This document shows, piece after piece, positions 8,529 to 15,537 of a stretch of DNA of 15,537 nt (position 1 is the first letter of the stretch; the number at the start of each line of letters is the position of its first letter). The DNA comes from Actinomycetota bacterium (lineage in GTDB: Bacteria > Actinomycetota > Acidimicrobiia > Acidimicrobiales > AC-14): the NCBI GenBank assembly GCA_020200615.1, contig JAIVIH010000284.1, positions 1 to 15,537 on the forward strand, read 5' to 3'. The notes beneath the pieces were generated by a model that had not been told where the DNA came from, searched no databases, and was given only the letters and a program-made list of their open reading frames with translations. Both the position numbers and the translations under genes were made by a program.

Positions 8529-9259
8529 AGCTGGTCAATCGAGGAAAGGTCCGCGACGTCTACGACGCGGGCGACGGGCAACTGCTCATGGTCACGTCGG
8601 ACCGCATGTCGGCCTTCGACGTCGTCATGGCCAAACCCATTCCCGACAAGGGACGGGTGCTGACGGCGATGACGGCGTGGTGGCTCGAACAGGTGTCAGA
8701 CCTGGCACCCAACCACCAGTCAGGCACCGTCCATGGGGTGGCCCAGCCGCCAGGCCTGCAGGAGTCCGACCGCCTTCCCGAGCCGATGTTCAGCCCTTCC
8801 ACCAAGGCTGAGACGGGCCACGACGAGAACCTCTCGCCCGATGAGGCAGCCAAGCTCGTGGGGGACGACGTGTTCCAGGAGGCCCAGGCCATCTCCCTGG
8901 CCGTGTACCAGCGAGCGGCCGAGCGGGCCGCCGGCCGGGGCATCATCGTGGCCGACACCAAGTTCGAGCTGGGCTGGATCGACGGCCGCCTCTCCCTGTG
9001 CGACGAGGTCCTCACGCCCGACTCTTCCCGCTTCTGGGAGGCCGAGGCGTGGCAGCCCGGTGCCACCCCACCCTCGTTCGACAAGCAGCCGTTGCGGGAC
9101 TGGCTGGAGGTGACCGGATGGGACAAGCGACCGCCGCCCCCGGACCTCCCCGAGGACGTCGTCGTCGCTACCGCCGATCGCTACCGCGCCGCCTACGAGC
9201 GCGTGACGGGCCGGTCGCTGTCTGACTGGCCGGGAGTGGGAAGGAGCCCGTCGCAGTGA
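8525..9259 (+). CDS. purC: SAICAR synthetase with an internal in-frame loss
   Basis: PurC ligates aspartate to CAIR with ATP, giving SAICAR. The GTG start at 8525 overlaps the purB stop (GTGA) and gives the expected N-terminus LVNRGKVRDVYD. Further on are SDRMSAFDVV, PIPDKG, PEPMFSPSTKAETGHDEN, the second family signature VADTKFELG (142-150), DEVLTPDSSRFW and FDKQPLRDWL. The protein has 244 residues, while relatives of this type have about 290. The gap is precise: PNH (62-64) is followed at once by QSGTVHGV, and about 45 residues usual at this point are absent, including the conserved segment around PVECVVRGY with substrate-binding residues. The frame is kept. Such a protein would probably be inactive, so either the sequence is in error or another PurC exists. 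Its stop overlaps purS in GTGA. Confidence 0.93.
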   Translation: MKLVNRGKVRDVYDAGDGQLLMVTSDRMSAFDVVMAKPIPDKGRVLTAMTAWWLEQVSDLAPNHQSGTVHGVAQPPGLQESDRLPEPMFSPSTKAETGHDENLSPDEAAKLVGDDVFQEAQAISLAVYQRAAERAAGRGIIVADTKFELGWIDGRLSLCDEVLTPDSSRFWEAEAWQPGATPPSFDKQPLRDWLEVTGWDKRPPPPDLPEDVVVATADRYRAAYERVTGRSLSDWPGVGRSPSQ

Positions 9260-9534
9260 ACTATCCCGTGCTCGTCGAGGTGCGAGCCCGTGAGGGCCTC
9301 GCCGACCCCGAGGGCGCCACCATCGAACGGGCACTGGCCGCTCTTGGATTCTCCGGGGTGGAGGGAGTTCGAGTGGGCAAGGCCATCCGCTTCAGCGTCG
9401 ACGCCCCCGATGAGGCCGCCGCCCGCGACCAGGTCGAGGAGCTCTGCCGGCGGTTCCTCACCAACCCCGTCATCGAGGACGCCATCGTGCAGATAGAGCG
9501 CCCCCCCTCCCCCCTGGAGGACCTGCCCGCATGA
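9256..9534 (+). CDS. purS: FGAM synthase subunit PurS
   Basis: PurS is the small subunit that bridges PurL and PurQ in the three-part formylglycinamidine ribonucleotide synthase of most bacteria outside the Proteobacteria; it helps pass ammonia between them. The 92 residues show the typical pattern [18 protein letters not shown], then [21 protein letters not shown] and a Cys-containing helix ending in NPVIED. The C-terminal tail ([10 protein letters not shown]) is slightly longer than the roughly 80-residue norm. The GTG at 9256 overlaps the purC stop. The ATGA at 9531-9534 couples it to purQ, which suits subunits needed in fixed ratio. Confidence 0.95.
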   Translation: MNYPVLVEVRAREGLADPEGATIERALAALGFSGVEGVRVGKAIRFSVDAPDEAAARDQVEELCRRFLTNPVIEDAIVQIERPPSPLEDLPA

Positions 9535-10235
9535 GCGTCGGGGTCGTCGTCTTCCCCGGTTCCAATTGCGAGCACGATGTGGTCGAAGCCTTGGCCCGGG
9601 TGGGCATCGAGGCGCGCCTCGTCTGGCATGCAGATCCGAAGCTGGGGGACGTGGACGCCGTCGTCCTTCCCGGTGGGTTCGCCCATGGGGACTACCTGCG
9701 TCCCGGGGCCATTGCCAGGTTCAGCCCCGTCATGGCCGATGTCGAGCGCTTTGCGCACGGCGGCGGACCCGTGCTCGGCATCTGTAACGGGTTCCAAGTT
9801 CTAACCGAAGCCGGCCTTCTTCCCGGTGCTCTACGGCAGAACCGAAGGCTCAAATTCATGTGCACCACCGTTGATGTGCGGGTGGAATCCCGCACGTCGT
9901 GGTTCACCGAGAGCCAGGGTCCCGGTTCGATCCTCCGCCTCCCCATCAACCACTTTTCTGGCGCGTATACATGCTCGCCGGAAACGCTGGCTGAACTGCG
10001 AGCCGAGGATCGCGTGCTGCTCCGGTACGTGGAGAATCCGAACGGCTCCACCGACGATATCGCCGGGATCTGCTCTCCGGGCGGCAATGTCGTCGGTCTC
10101 ATGCCTCACCCGGAACGGGCCTGCGACCCTCTGGGAAACGAGGATGGTCGGGCCCTGCTGGCCGGCTTGATGGGAAACCTCTCCGCCTCCGTCAGTGATG
10201 CCCGCCGAGGCTCTGACGGAGGCGGCCGGGGTTAG
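9531..10235 (+). CDS. purQ: FGAM synthase subunit PurQ, glutaminase
   Basis: PurQ is the class I glutamine amidotransferase subunit that supplies ammonia to PurL. The triad is visible as Cys85 in GICNGFQVL with His193 and Glu195 in MPHPER. Other family segments are [42 protein letters not shown] and [13 protein letters not shown]. At 234 residues it is complete; the last 20 or so ([15 protein letters not shown]) form a non-conserved tail whose DNA holds a strong hairpin. The second half of the gene uses more A/T-ending codons than its neighbours. It closes the seven-gene run, and its TAG overlaps the stop of the opposing gene at 10232-10235. purL, normally next, is displaced beyond that gene and must be transcribed separately. 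Confidence 0.96.
   Translation: MSVGVVVFPGSNCEHDVVEALARVGIEARLVWHADPKLGDVDAVVLPGGFAHGDYLRPGAIARFSPVMADVERFAHGGGPVLGICNGFQVLTEAGLLPGALRQNRRLKFMCTTVDVRVESRTSWFTESQGPGSILRLPINHFSGAYTCSPETLAELRAEDRVLLRYVENPNGSTDDIAGICSPGGNVVGLMPHPERACDPLGNEDGRALLAGLMGNLSASVSDARRGSDGGGRG
10183..10225. terminator. Hairpin between convergent genes, candidate two-way terminator
   Basis: Arms 10183-10195 and 10213-10225 are a perfect 13-bp inverted repeat (CCGCCTCCGTCAG and its complement) around a 17-nt loop. It lies within the end of purQ, just before the overlapping stop codons of the two convergent genes, so transcripts from either side form it. No T-run follows on either strand. It would be the tailless kind often proposed for GC-rich actinobacteria, or an mRNA 3'-end stabiliser. 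Confidence 0.55.
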
Positions 10236-10660
10236 GCGCTGTCGGCGCCCCTACGGATACCCGCCTTGCGGAGGACGGCGGGGTCGACGTTCATTTCGCG
10301 CCAGGCGCTGTACGTGATGCCCTTCCGGCGACCGTACGGCTCGGCGGCGGTGACGAAGGCGTCCTCGAGCTCCTCGAGGTTGACCTTGTTGTCACCCGTG
10401 GCGAGCTGCCGTTCCAAGTCCATTCGCTCCTGAACCAGGTGCAGCCGGGTGAGCGGATCGGCACTGGCCAAGCGCTCCTCGATGGTGCTGAGGCGCTTCT
10501 GCATCGACTCGGACGTGCGCTTGCGGCCCCGCTTGGGCTTGTGGGCTTCTAGTGCTTCGAGATACCGACGTACGGCTCTTCCTTGCTCCCGTCCCTCAGC
10601 CAACGCCGCCTTGTGGGCATCGGACATGGGAGCCCTTCTCTTTTTCGTTTTGGCAGGCAT
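10232..10660 (-). CDS. Conserved actinobacterial protein of unknown function, basic and coiled-coil
   Basis: The function of this 142-residue protein is not known to me, but its sequence style ([49 protein letters not shown]) matches a family I remember as common in Actinobacteria. The N-terminus is strongly basic (KTKKRRA). A second basic patch KPKRGRKR (41-48) contains an RGR like the minor-groove motif of AT-hooks and Lsr2. Residues about 52-90 should form a long helix or coiled coil, and the C-terminal part [15 protein letters not shown] to VLRKAGI looks like a small helical domain. DNA or RNA binding is a reasonable inference, not shown. The ATG at 10660 keeps the conserved [12 protein letters not shown] head and suits a leaderless start. 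Met12 (10627) has a better-spaced GAAGGG and is the alternative. It interrupts purQ and purL on the opposite strand. Confidence 0.85.
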   Translation of the reverse strand: MPAKTKKRRAPMSDAHKAALAEGREQGRAVRRYLEALEAHKPKRGRKRTSESMQKRLSTIEERLASADPLTRLHLVQERMDLERQLATGDNKVNLEELEDAFVTAAEPYGRRKGITYSAWREMNVDPAVLRKAGIRRGADSA

Positions 10661-10666
10661 TTCCTA

Positions 10667-10695
10667 ATTGTGGCCTTATCCGGGCCGAATTTCAA
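10667..10695 (-). promoter_or_regulatory. Candidate leftward promoter of the minus-strand gene
   Basis: Read on the minus strand, TTGAAA (10690-10695) and CACAAT (10667-10672) are 17 nt apart. The -10 ends six bases before the ATG at 10660, so the message would start at the start codon. The intergenic stretch 10661-10770 is visibly richer in A and T than its surroundings and must serve both divergent genes. Confidence 0.45.
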
Positions 10696-10758
10696 GTTGC
10701 CCGTGCCCGTTGTCCATTTTGGCGGTCCGTGATCGTCGAACGCCTTTTCCGGTTCGGA

Positions 10759-10764
10759 TAGGTT
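10759..10764 (+). promoter_or_regulatory. Candidate -10 element of purL (TAGGTT), leaderless geometry
   Basis: TAGGTT fits TANNNT and ends six bases before the GTG at 10771, so transcription could begin on the start codon itself. GAGG at 10765-10768 is too close to the GTG to be a normal ribosome binding site. A weak TCGAAC lies at about -35 (10736-10741). purL needs its own promoter because the gene upstream points the other way. Confidence 0.4.
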
Positions 10765-10770
10765 GAGGTC

Positions 10771-11628
10771 GTGGCCACGCTGGCATCGCCTCCTCCCCTC
10801 GCCGGCCCCGCTGGTATCGACCCCGCCCTGCATCGGGCGCTCGGACTAACCGACGAGGAGGCGGCTGCGGTCACCGCCATCCTCGGCCGTGCGCCCAACC
10901 CTCTCGAGCTGGCCATGTACGCGGTGATGTGGTCCGAGCACTGCTCATACAAGTCGTCCCGCATCCACCTGCGGCGGCTTCCGTTGGAGGCTCCGTGGTT
11001 GCTCGCCGGCTTCGGGGAGAACGCGGGGGTTGTGGATGTCGGCGACGGGATAGCCGTGGCTCTGCGCATCGAGAGTCACAACCACCCCTCGGCCATCGAG
11101 CCCTACCAGGGCGCGGCCACCGGAGTCGGAGGCATCCTGCGCGACATCTTCACCATGGGCGCCCGACCCATCGCCCTCATGGACTCGCTCCACGTCGGAC
11201 CCCTCGACGACGCCCGGAGCCGGTGGATCCTCGAGGGCGTGGTGAACGGCGTCTCCGGTTACGGCAACTCGGTCGGCGTCCCCAATGTGGGTGGAGAGGT
11301 GGCGGTCAGCAATTGCTTCCAGGGCAACCCCTTGGTCAACGTGCTGTGCCTCGGCCTCCTCCCCGTCGACCGCCTGCTGCTGGGCGAGGCCACGGGCGAC
11401 GGGAACCTGGCCGTCCTCCTGGGATCGGCCACGGGACGGGACGGCATCGGCGGTGTCAGCGTCCTCGCCTCGGCGGGGTTCAGCGCCGACGGCGACGAGG
11501 GCAAACGGCCCAGCGTGCAGGTGGGCGACCCTTTCGAGGAGAAGCGGCTGATCGAGGCGTGCCTGGAACTGTACAGTCCCAGGAGCGGATGCTCGCCATC
11601 GTCCAGCCCTCCGCCCTCGACGCGGTGA
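10771..11628 (+). CDS. purL: FGAM synthase subunit PurL, N-terminal part (frame lost near 11572)
   Basis: PurL is the catalytic subunit that uses ATP and ammonia from PurQ to turn FGAR into FGAM. This part starts at GTG 10771 and shows the expected head ([17 protein letters not shown]), [12 protein letters not shown] with His57, [16 protein letters not shown] (from residue 100), the [16 protein letters not shown] segment, [14 protein letters not shown] and [16 protein letters not shown]. Homology stops at residue 267 (11571); the remaining codons to 11628 are out of frame. The family continues here with about 53-55 residues containing the conserved GIQDLGAAGLT motif, which are absent from both frames. 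The break is thus a deletion that also changes frame. Alone, this half lacks part of the first and all of the second synthase-like repeat and would not be functional. Confidence 0.93.
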   Translation: MATLASPPPLAGPAGIDPALHRALGLTDEEAAAVTAILGRAPNPLELAMYAVMWSEHCSYKSSRIHLRRLPLEAPWLLAGFGENAGVVDVGDGIAVALRIESHNHPSAIEPYQGAATGVGGILRDIFTMGARPIALMDSLHVGPLDDARSRWILEGVVNGVSGYGNSVGVPNVGGEVAVSNCFQGNPLVNVLCLGLLPVDRLLLGEATGDGNLAVLLGSATGRDGIGGVSVLASAGFSADGDEGKRPSVQVGDPFEEKRLIEACLELYSPRSGCSPSSSPPPSTR

Positions 11629-12863
11629 TGGAGGTGTGCCGGCGATGGGAAGTGAGGGCGACGGTCGTCGGTCACGTCGTCCCCGGCGGCCACCTCCGCA
11701 TCCTCGACGGGTTCGACGGGCCCGTTCTGGCCGATGTTCCCGCCGCCTCGCTGCACGAGGACGCTCCCCGCTACGACCGGCCCCGCCGCCCTCCGGCCGA
11801 TCTGGACACCCGTCGGGCGGATGAGCCCTCGCGCCTGCCGGCGGCGGCTGACTGCGGCGCCGCCCTTCTGGACATGTTGGTGGACACGTCGTGGGTGTGG
11901 TCCCAGTACGACCACCAGCTCTTCCTCAACACCGTCGAGGGCCCGGGAGGCGACGCCGCCCTCCTGAGGCTCAAGGCGCCCGGCCTGCCCGCCTCCGACC
12001 GGGCTCTCGCCCTCACCACCGACAGCAACAGCCGGTGGTGCTCCCTTGACCCACGCCAGGGGACCGCTCTTCTCGTGGCCGAGGCCGTGCTCAACGTGGC
12101 CTGCGTCGGGGCGCGGCCGATGGCCGTCGTCAACTGCCTGAACTTCGGCAACCCTGAGCACCCCGAGGTCATGTGGCAACTCTCCGAGGCGGTGGACGGG
12201 CTGGCCGAGGCCTGCCGGGCCTTCGGGGTGCCGGTAGCGGGCGGCAACGTCAGCCTCTACAACGAGTCCGCGGGCCGGGACATTGATCCCACGCCCGTCA
12301 TCGGTCTGCTCGGGGTCCTGGACGTGCTCGAGCGCCGCCCGCCGGGAGTCGGCCTGATCGCGGAGGGTGAGATCGTCCTTCTCGGCCGGCGGGACGGGCT
12401 GACGCTGGCCGGTTCCCGCTGGGCCGACGCAGCCCACGGCCACCGGGGCGGAGCGCTCCCGCAGCTCGACTTCCAGCAGCACGCCGTCCTCGGCGCCCTC
12501 GTCCGTGATCTGGCGACAAAGGGCCTGGTCGCCGGCCTGCACGACGTGGCCGACGGCGGCCTGGCCCTGGCGATGGCCGAGATGGCGGTGAAGTCCGGCG
12601 TCGGGTTCCACGTCGAAGGCGTTCGGGACCACACCGAGCTGTTCGCCGAGAACCCGTCCCGGGTGGTGGCCTGCGTCCGTCCCGAAGGCCTCCCCGAGGT
12701 CCAGGTCAGGGCCGGGGCGGCCGGCGTTGAGCTGCACCGACTGGGAGTGGCCGGCGGTGACCGGCTGATCGTGAACGGCCTGGTCGACCTGGCGCTGGAA
12801 ACGGCCGTCGCCGGCTGGAAGGGAAGTCTCCCCGAGGCCATGGCCGCGGCCAAGGAACACTGA
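11589..12863 (+). pseudogene. purL: FGAM synthase subunit PurL, C-terminal part in a displaced frame
   Basis: This frame carries the rest of PurL. Homology begins at [11 protein letters not shown] (about 11577); the first in-frame ATG is 11589. It covers VRATVVGHV, LTTDSNSRWCSLDPRQG, CLNFGNPEHPEVMWQ, VAGGNVSLYNES, AGSRWADAAHGHRGG and LHDVADGGLALAMAEMAVKSG, and stops with TGA at 12861-12863. Together the two parts give about 695 residues; with the missing block the protein would be about 750, the family's usual size. There is no ribosome binding site suited to independent translation of this part. Base composition and codon use remain those of an intact gene, so any mutation is recent or the sequence is wrong. 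purF follows after 20 nt. Confidence 0.9.
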
Positions 12864-12883
12864 GAGCGTTCCCCGAGCCGCCC

Positions 12884-14419
12884 GTGACGCTGTGGGAGAA
12901 TGCCTCAGTGCCTCCCGTCACCGGGCCGGCGACGGAAGACAAGCCCGGAGAAGCCTGTGGAGTCTTCGGGGTCTACGCGCCGGGCCGACCCGTCGCCCAC
13001 CTGACCTACGCCGGCCTGTATGCCCTGCAACATCGGGGGCAGGAATCGGCGGGCATGGCGGTCAGCGACGGTGAGTTCATCACCGTGGTCAAGGACATGG
13101 GCCTGGTCACCAACGTCTTCGACGAGCGCACCCTCGTGCCGCTACAGGGCCACCTGGCCTCGGGCCACGTCCGGTACTCGACGACCGGCTCGAGCACGTG
13201 GGGCAACGCGCAGCCCATCTACCGCTCCGGCGGGCGTGGCGCCGGCTTCGTCCTCGGGCACAACGGCAACCTGGTCAACACCGACGACCTGGCCGCCGAG
13301 GCCGGTGTCCTTCCCGGGACGGTCCGGAGCGACAGCGACCTCATCGCCGAGCTGGTCCAGGAGGAGATAGTCGCCAGTGGCCAGTCCCTCGAGAAGGCGG
13401 TCATGGAGGTCGTGCCCCGGCTGAAGGGGGCCTTCTCGCTCGTCCTGATGGACGAGGGACACCTGGTCGGCGTCCGCGACCCAAACGGCTTCCGGCCGCT
13501 CTGCCTGGGCCGTCTCGACGACGGATGGGTGCTGGCGTCGGAGACGCCGGCCCTCGACATCGTGGGTGCCCACTTCGTGCGGGAGCTGGACCCCGGGGAG
13601 ATCGTGGTCATCGACGCCGACGGCACCCGCTCCCTGCGCCCCTTCCCGCCCGAAGCGGTGGAGCCCAAGCTGTGCCTGTTCGAGTTCGTGTACTTCGCCC
13701 GCCCCGACAGTCGGCTTTACGGGAAGACCGTTCACAGCGCCCGCCAGCGCATGGGGGAGCTACTGGCCGAGCAGGCGCCCCTGCCTCCCGACACCCAGTG
13801 GCCTGCCCGCCCGGCCATGGTGATGCCCGTGCCTGACTCCGGCATCCCCGCCGCCGAGGGCTACGCCCGGCACAGCGGAATCCCCTTCGGCCACGGGCTG
13901 GTGCGCAACCGCTACATCGGGCGCACGTTCATCGCTCCCACCCAGGAGCAGCGGGCCCAGAATGTCCGGATCAAGCTCAACCCCATCCGCGAGAACATCG
14001 CCGGAAAGCGCCTTGTGGTGGTGGAGGACTCCATCGTCCGGGGCACCACCATGCGGGCTCTCGTGGCCATGTTGCGTGAGACGGGCGCGGCCGAGGTCCA
14101 TCTCCGGATTGCCTCCCCGCCCTACCGCTGGCCGTGCTTCTTCGGCATGGACACCGGCACTCGAAGCCAGCTCCTCGCCGCCGACCTCACCATCCCCCAG
14201 GTGCGCGAGTACATCGGCTGCGACACGCTTTCCTACCTCGACCTGGACCGGCTGCTCACCGCCACCGGCGCCGCCGGGTCGGGGTTCTGCACCGCCTGCC
14301 TCACCGGCAACTATCCGGTCGACGTGCCCCTTTCCCGGGCGGTGGCCGATCCCGCTGGGCCCTCTGAGCGGGGTGACGGGGCCCTGCCCGAGGTCGACCT
14401 CGTCCACCCCTGCGGGTAG
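12884..14419 (+). CDS. purF: Amidophosphoribosyltransferase
   Basis: PurF makes phosphoribosylamine from PRPP and glutamine, the committed and feedback-regulated first step. The N-terminal glutaminase begins at Cys25 (EA-CGVFGV). The 24 residues before it form a propeptide that B. subtilis-type enzymes remove. Further motifs are LQHRGQESAG, GHVRYSTTG and AHNGNLVN-like GHNGNLVN, then the PRPP loop VVVEDSIVRGTT (378-389). Cys264, Cys418, Cys469 and Cys472 match the four [4Fe-4S] ligands of the B. subtilis enzyme, so an oxygen-sensitive cluster is expected. The protein looks complete, with a short acidic non-conserved tail. The start is uncertain: GTG at 12884 has no clear ribosome site, whereas GTG at 12908 has GGGAG nine bases upstream. 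Only the length of the propeptide would change. It lies 20 nt after purL and is probably co-transcribed with it. Confidence 0.96.
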   Translation: MTLWENASVPPVTGPATEDKPGEACGVFGVYAPGRPVAHLTYAGLYALQHRGQESAGMAVSDGEFITVVKDMGLVTNVFDERTLVPLQGHLASGHVRYSTTGSSTWGNAQPIYRSGGRGAGFVLGHNGNLVNTDDLAAEAGVLPGTVRSDSDLIAELVQEEIVASGQSLEKAVMEVVPRLKGAFSLVLMDEGHLVGVRDPNGFRPLCLGRLDDGWVLASETPALDIVGAHFVRELDPGEIVVIDADGTRSLRPFPPEAVEPKLCLFEFVYFARPDSRLYGKTVHSARQRMGELLAEQAPLPPDTQWPARPAMVMPVPDSGIPAAEGYARHSGIPFGHGLVRNRYIGRTFIAPTQEQRAQNVRIKLNPIRENIAGKRLVVVEDSIVRGTTMRALVAMLRETGAAEVHLRIASPPYRWPCFFGMDTGTRSQLLAADLTIPQVREYIGCDTLSYLDLDRLLTATGAAGSGFCTACLTGNYPVDVPLSRAVADPAGPSERGDGALPEVDLVHPCG

Positions 14420-14429
14420 CGCGGCACGG

Positions 14430-14435
14430 TAGGCT
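14430..14435 (+). promoter_or_regulatory. Candidate -10 element (TAGGCT) of the methyltransferase gene
   Basis: TAGGCT fits TANNNT and ends eight bases before the GTG at 14444, so the message would be leaderless or nearly so. It lies 11 nt after the purF stop. No Shine-Dalgarno site is evident, and read-through from purF is equally possible. Confidence 0.35.
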
Positions 14436-14443
14436 TCGAATGC

Positions 14444-15537
14444 GTGTTCGAACCAGCTCGCGGCCCCCGTCGCCGCCCCACCTCCACCTCCGCGTTCGGG
14501 GTCTCCCGCAGGGAGAACCACGACGCCCGGGACTTCTACGCCCGGTTCACACCACCTGCATTAAGCAAGGACTCCGAGGTCTGGCCCGGTGATCGGGACA
14601 TCGACGAGATCTTCGATCATGACGCCCGCTCCATGCCCGAGGTACCCGATGGATCGGTCGCTCTCGTGGTCACATCGCCTCCGTATTTCGCGGGCAAGGA
14701 GTACGAGGAGGCCCTGGGAGAGGGCCACATCCCCGCCACCTACCTCGACTACCTCCAGATGCTGGAAGACGTGTTCGCCCAGTGCGTGCGCAAGCTCGAG
14801 CCCGGCGGGCGTATCGCGGTCAACGTCGCCAACCTGGGCCGTCGCCCATACCGCTCGCTCTCGTCGGACGTGGTCCACATCCTTCAGGACAAGCTCCGCC
14901 TGCTGCTGCGGGGGGAGATAATCTGGCAGAAGGCCGAGGGGTCCACCGGCTCGTGTGCGTGGGGATCGTTCCAGAGGCCGGCCAACCCCGTGCTGCGGGA
15001 CCTCACCGAGCGGGTGATCGTGGCCAGCAAGGGACGGTTCGACAGGGCCGTGTCGGCTCGGGATCGGGCCCGCCGAAACCTACCGTGCGACTCCTCCATG
15101 CGCCGCGAGGACTTCATGGACTTCACCACCGACGTCTGGAAGATCCCAGCCGAGAGCGCCACGCGGGTCGGCCATCCGGCGCCCTTCCCGGTGGAGCTGC
15201 CCGACAGGCTGATCCACCTCTACACCTACATCGGAGATCTCGTGGTCGACCCGTTCATGGGCTCGGGCACAACCGCTGTCGCTGCGGTCCGCACCCGCCG
15301 GCACTTCGCCGGGTACGACACCGACCTCGATTACGTCGACGCCGCCCGGGCCCGGGTCGAGGGCGAGCGCTCCGCCAGCCACAATGGCCGGCCTCCCCTA
15401 TTCGTCCTCCCCGCCGTGCCCCTTCCCGCCGACCCCGAGGAGGACTCGCAAGCGCGGGCCGTGCGCGAAGGCAGGGCGGCCAAGGAGATCGCCAGGGAGG
15501 TTCTCGTGGGCTGCGGGTTCCGGGACCTCGAGCCCAA
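14444..15537 (+). CDS. DNA methyltransferase, beta-class, probably N4-cytosine or N6-adenine (partial)
   Basis: This frame runs off the right edge with 364 residues visible. Catalytic motif IV, TSPPYF (77-82), precedes the AdoMet-binding motif I, DPFMGSGTT (269-277), the order of beta-class amino-methyltransferases. TSPPY is more frequent in N4-cytosine enzymes, but N6-adenine cannot be excluded. Between them lie LEPGGRIAVNVANLG, RGEIIWQKAEGSTGSCAWGS and HPAPFPVELPDRLIHLYTY, all typical of the group. The head SAFGVSRRENHDARDFYARF matches an actinobacterial family I recall as chromosomal and conserved. After motif I and YDTDLDYV comes a Pro-rich linker and then ARAVREGRAAKEIAREVLVGCGF, the start of a further domain. 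In relatives I believe a nuclease-like or DNA-binding domain follows, but this is uncertain. No separate restriction gene is visible. The GTG start is chosen for the conserved head; purF is 24 nt upstream. Confidence 0.88.
   Translation, partial: MFEPARGPRRRPTSTSAFGVSRRENHDARDFYARFTPPALSKDSEVWPGDRDIDEIFDHDARSMPEVPDGSVALVVTSPPYFAGKEYEEALGEGHIPATYLDYLQMLEDVFAQCVRKLEPGGRIAVNVANLGRRPYRSLSSDVVHILQDKLRLLLRGEIIWQKAEGSTGSCAWGSFQRPANPVLRDLTERVIVASKGRFDRAVSARDRARRNLPCDSSMRREDFMDFTTDVWKIPAESATRVGHPAPFPVELPDRLIHLYTYIGDLVVDPFMGSGTTAVAAVRTRRHFAGYDTDLDYVDAARARVEGERSASHNGRPPLFVLPAVPLPADPEEDSQARAVREGRAAKEIAREVLVGCGFRDLEP

Noticed and set aside
11259..12860. A 533-codon open frame on the minus strand opposite purL
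   Set aside because: It mirrors the coding frame of purL, whose homology is clear. Long antisense frames are expected in GC-rich DNA. The translation is low-complexity with no domain.
14390..14401. Perfect 12-bp palindrome GAGGTCGACCTC near the end of purF
   Set aside because: It lies in coding sequence (EVDL), is short, and such palindromes arise often by chance in this composition. There is no partner site or T-run.

Overview
The window is GC-rich (roughly 70% by eye), densely packed, and makes heavy use of GTG starts. Gene content and protein style point to Actinomycetota, and the PurD, PurE and methyltransferase sequences look most like class Acidimicrobiia. That class-level placement is inference from remembered family sequences, not a search. 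No mobile element, CRISPR array, tRNA or rRNA was seen.

Layout. Positions 1-1596 hold the 3' part of clpB, a protein disaggregase. Positions 1626-3893 hold a compact group: a small Asp-rich repeat protein, a JmjC/cupin 2-oxoglutarate oxygenase that is frame-disrupted, and a thioredoxin-like ferredoxin (sucrase/ferredoxin-like family). A 248-nt gap with a promoter and a good ribosome binding site follows. From 4142 to 10235 runs the purine operon purA-purD-purE-purB-purC-purS-purQ, with no intergenic bases and five successive 4-nt start/stop overlaps. A conserved actinobacterial protein of unknown function lies on the minus strand (10232-10660). It converges on purQ and diverges from purL. purL (10771-12863, broken by a frame change) and purF (12884-14419) follow, then a DNA methyltransferase that runs off the right edge.

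The genes cover most of de novo purine synthesis. PurF and PurD make GAR, PurL/PurQ/PurS make FGAM, PurE, PurC and PurB lead through CAIR and SAICAR to AICAR, and PurA with PurB converts IMP to AMP. The GAR transformylase, purM, purK and purH are not in the window.

The strongest anomaly is that four unrelated genes (clpB, the oxygenase gene, purC, purL) each lack an internal block of conserved sequence, estimated at about 30 to 90 codons. Two losses are in frame and two change frame, and the flanking sequence is intact. The ClpB loss removes the Walker B motif of the first ATPase domain. The PurC and PurL losses remove conserved active-site segments. Since purC and purL should be needed for purine synthesis, an assembly or sequencing artefact is the first explanation to exclude; genuine decay or novel variants remain possible. 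The best candidate for undescribed biology is the Asp-rich repeat protein, oxygenase and ferredoxin group, with the unknown minus-strand protein and the C-terminal extension of the methyltransferase as lesser leads.
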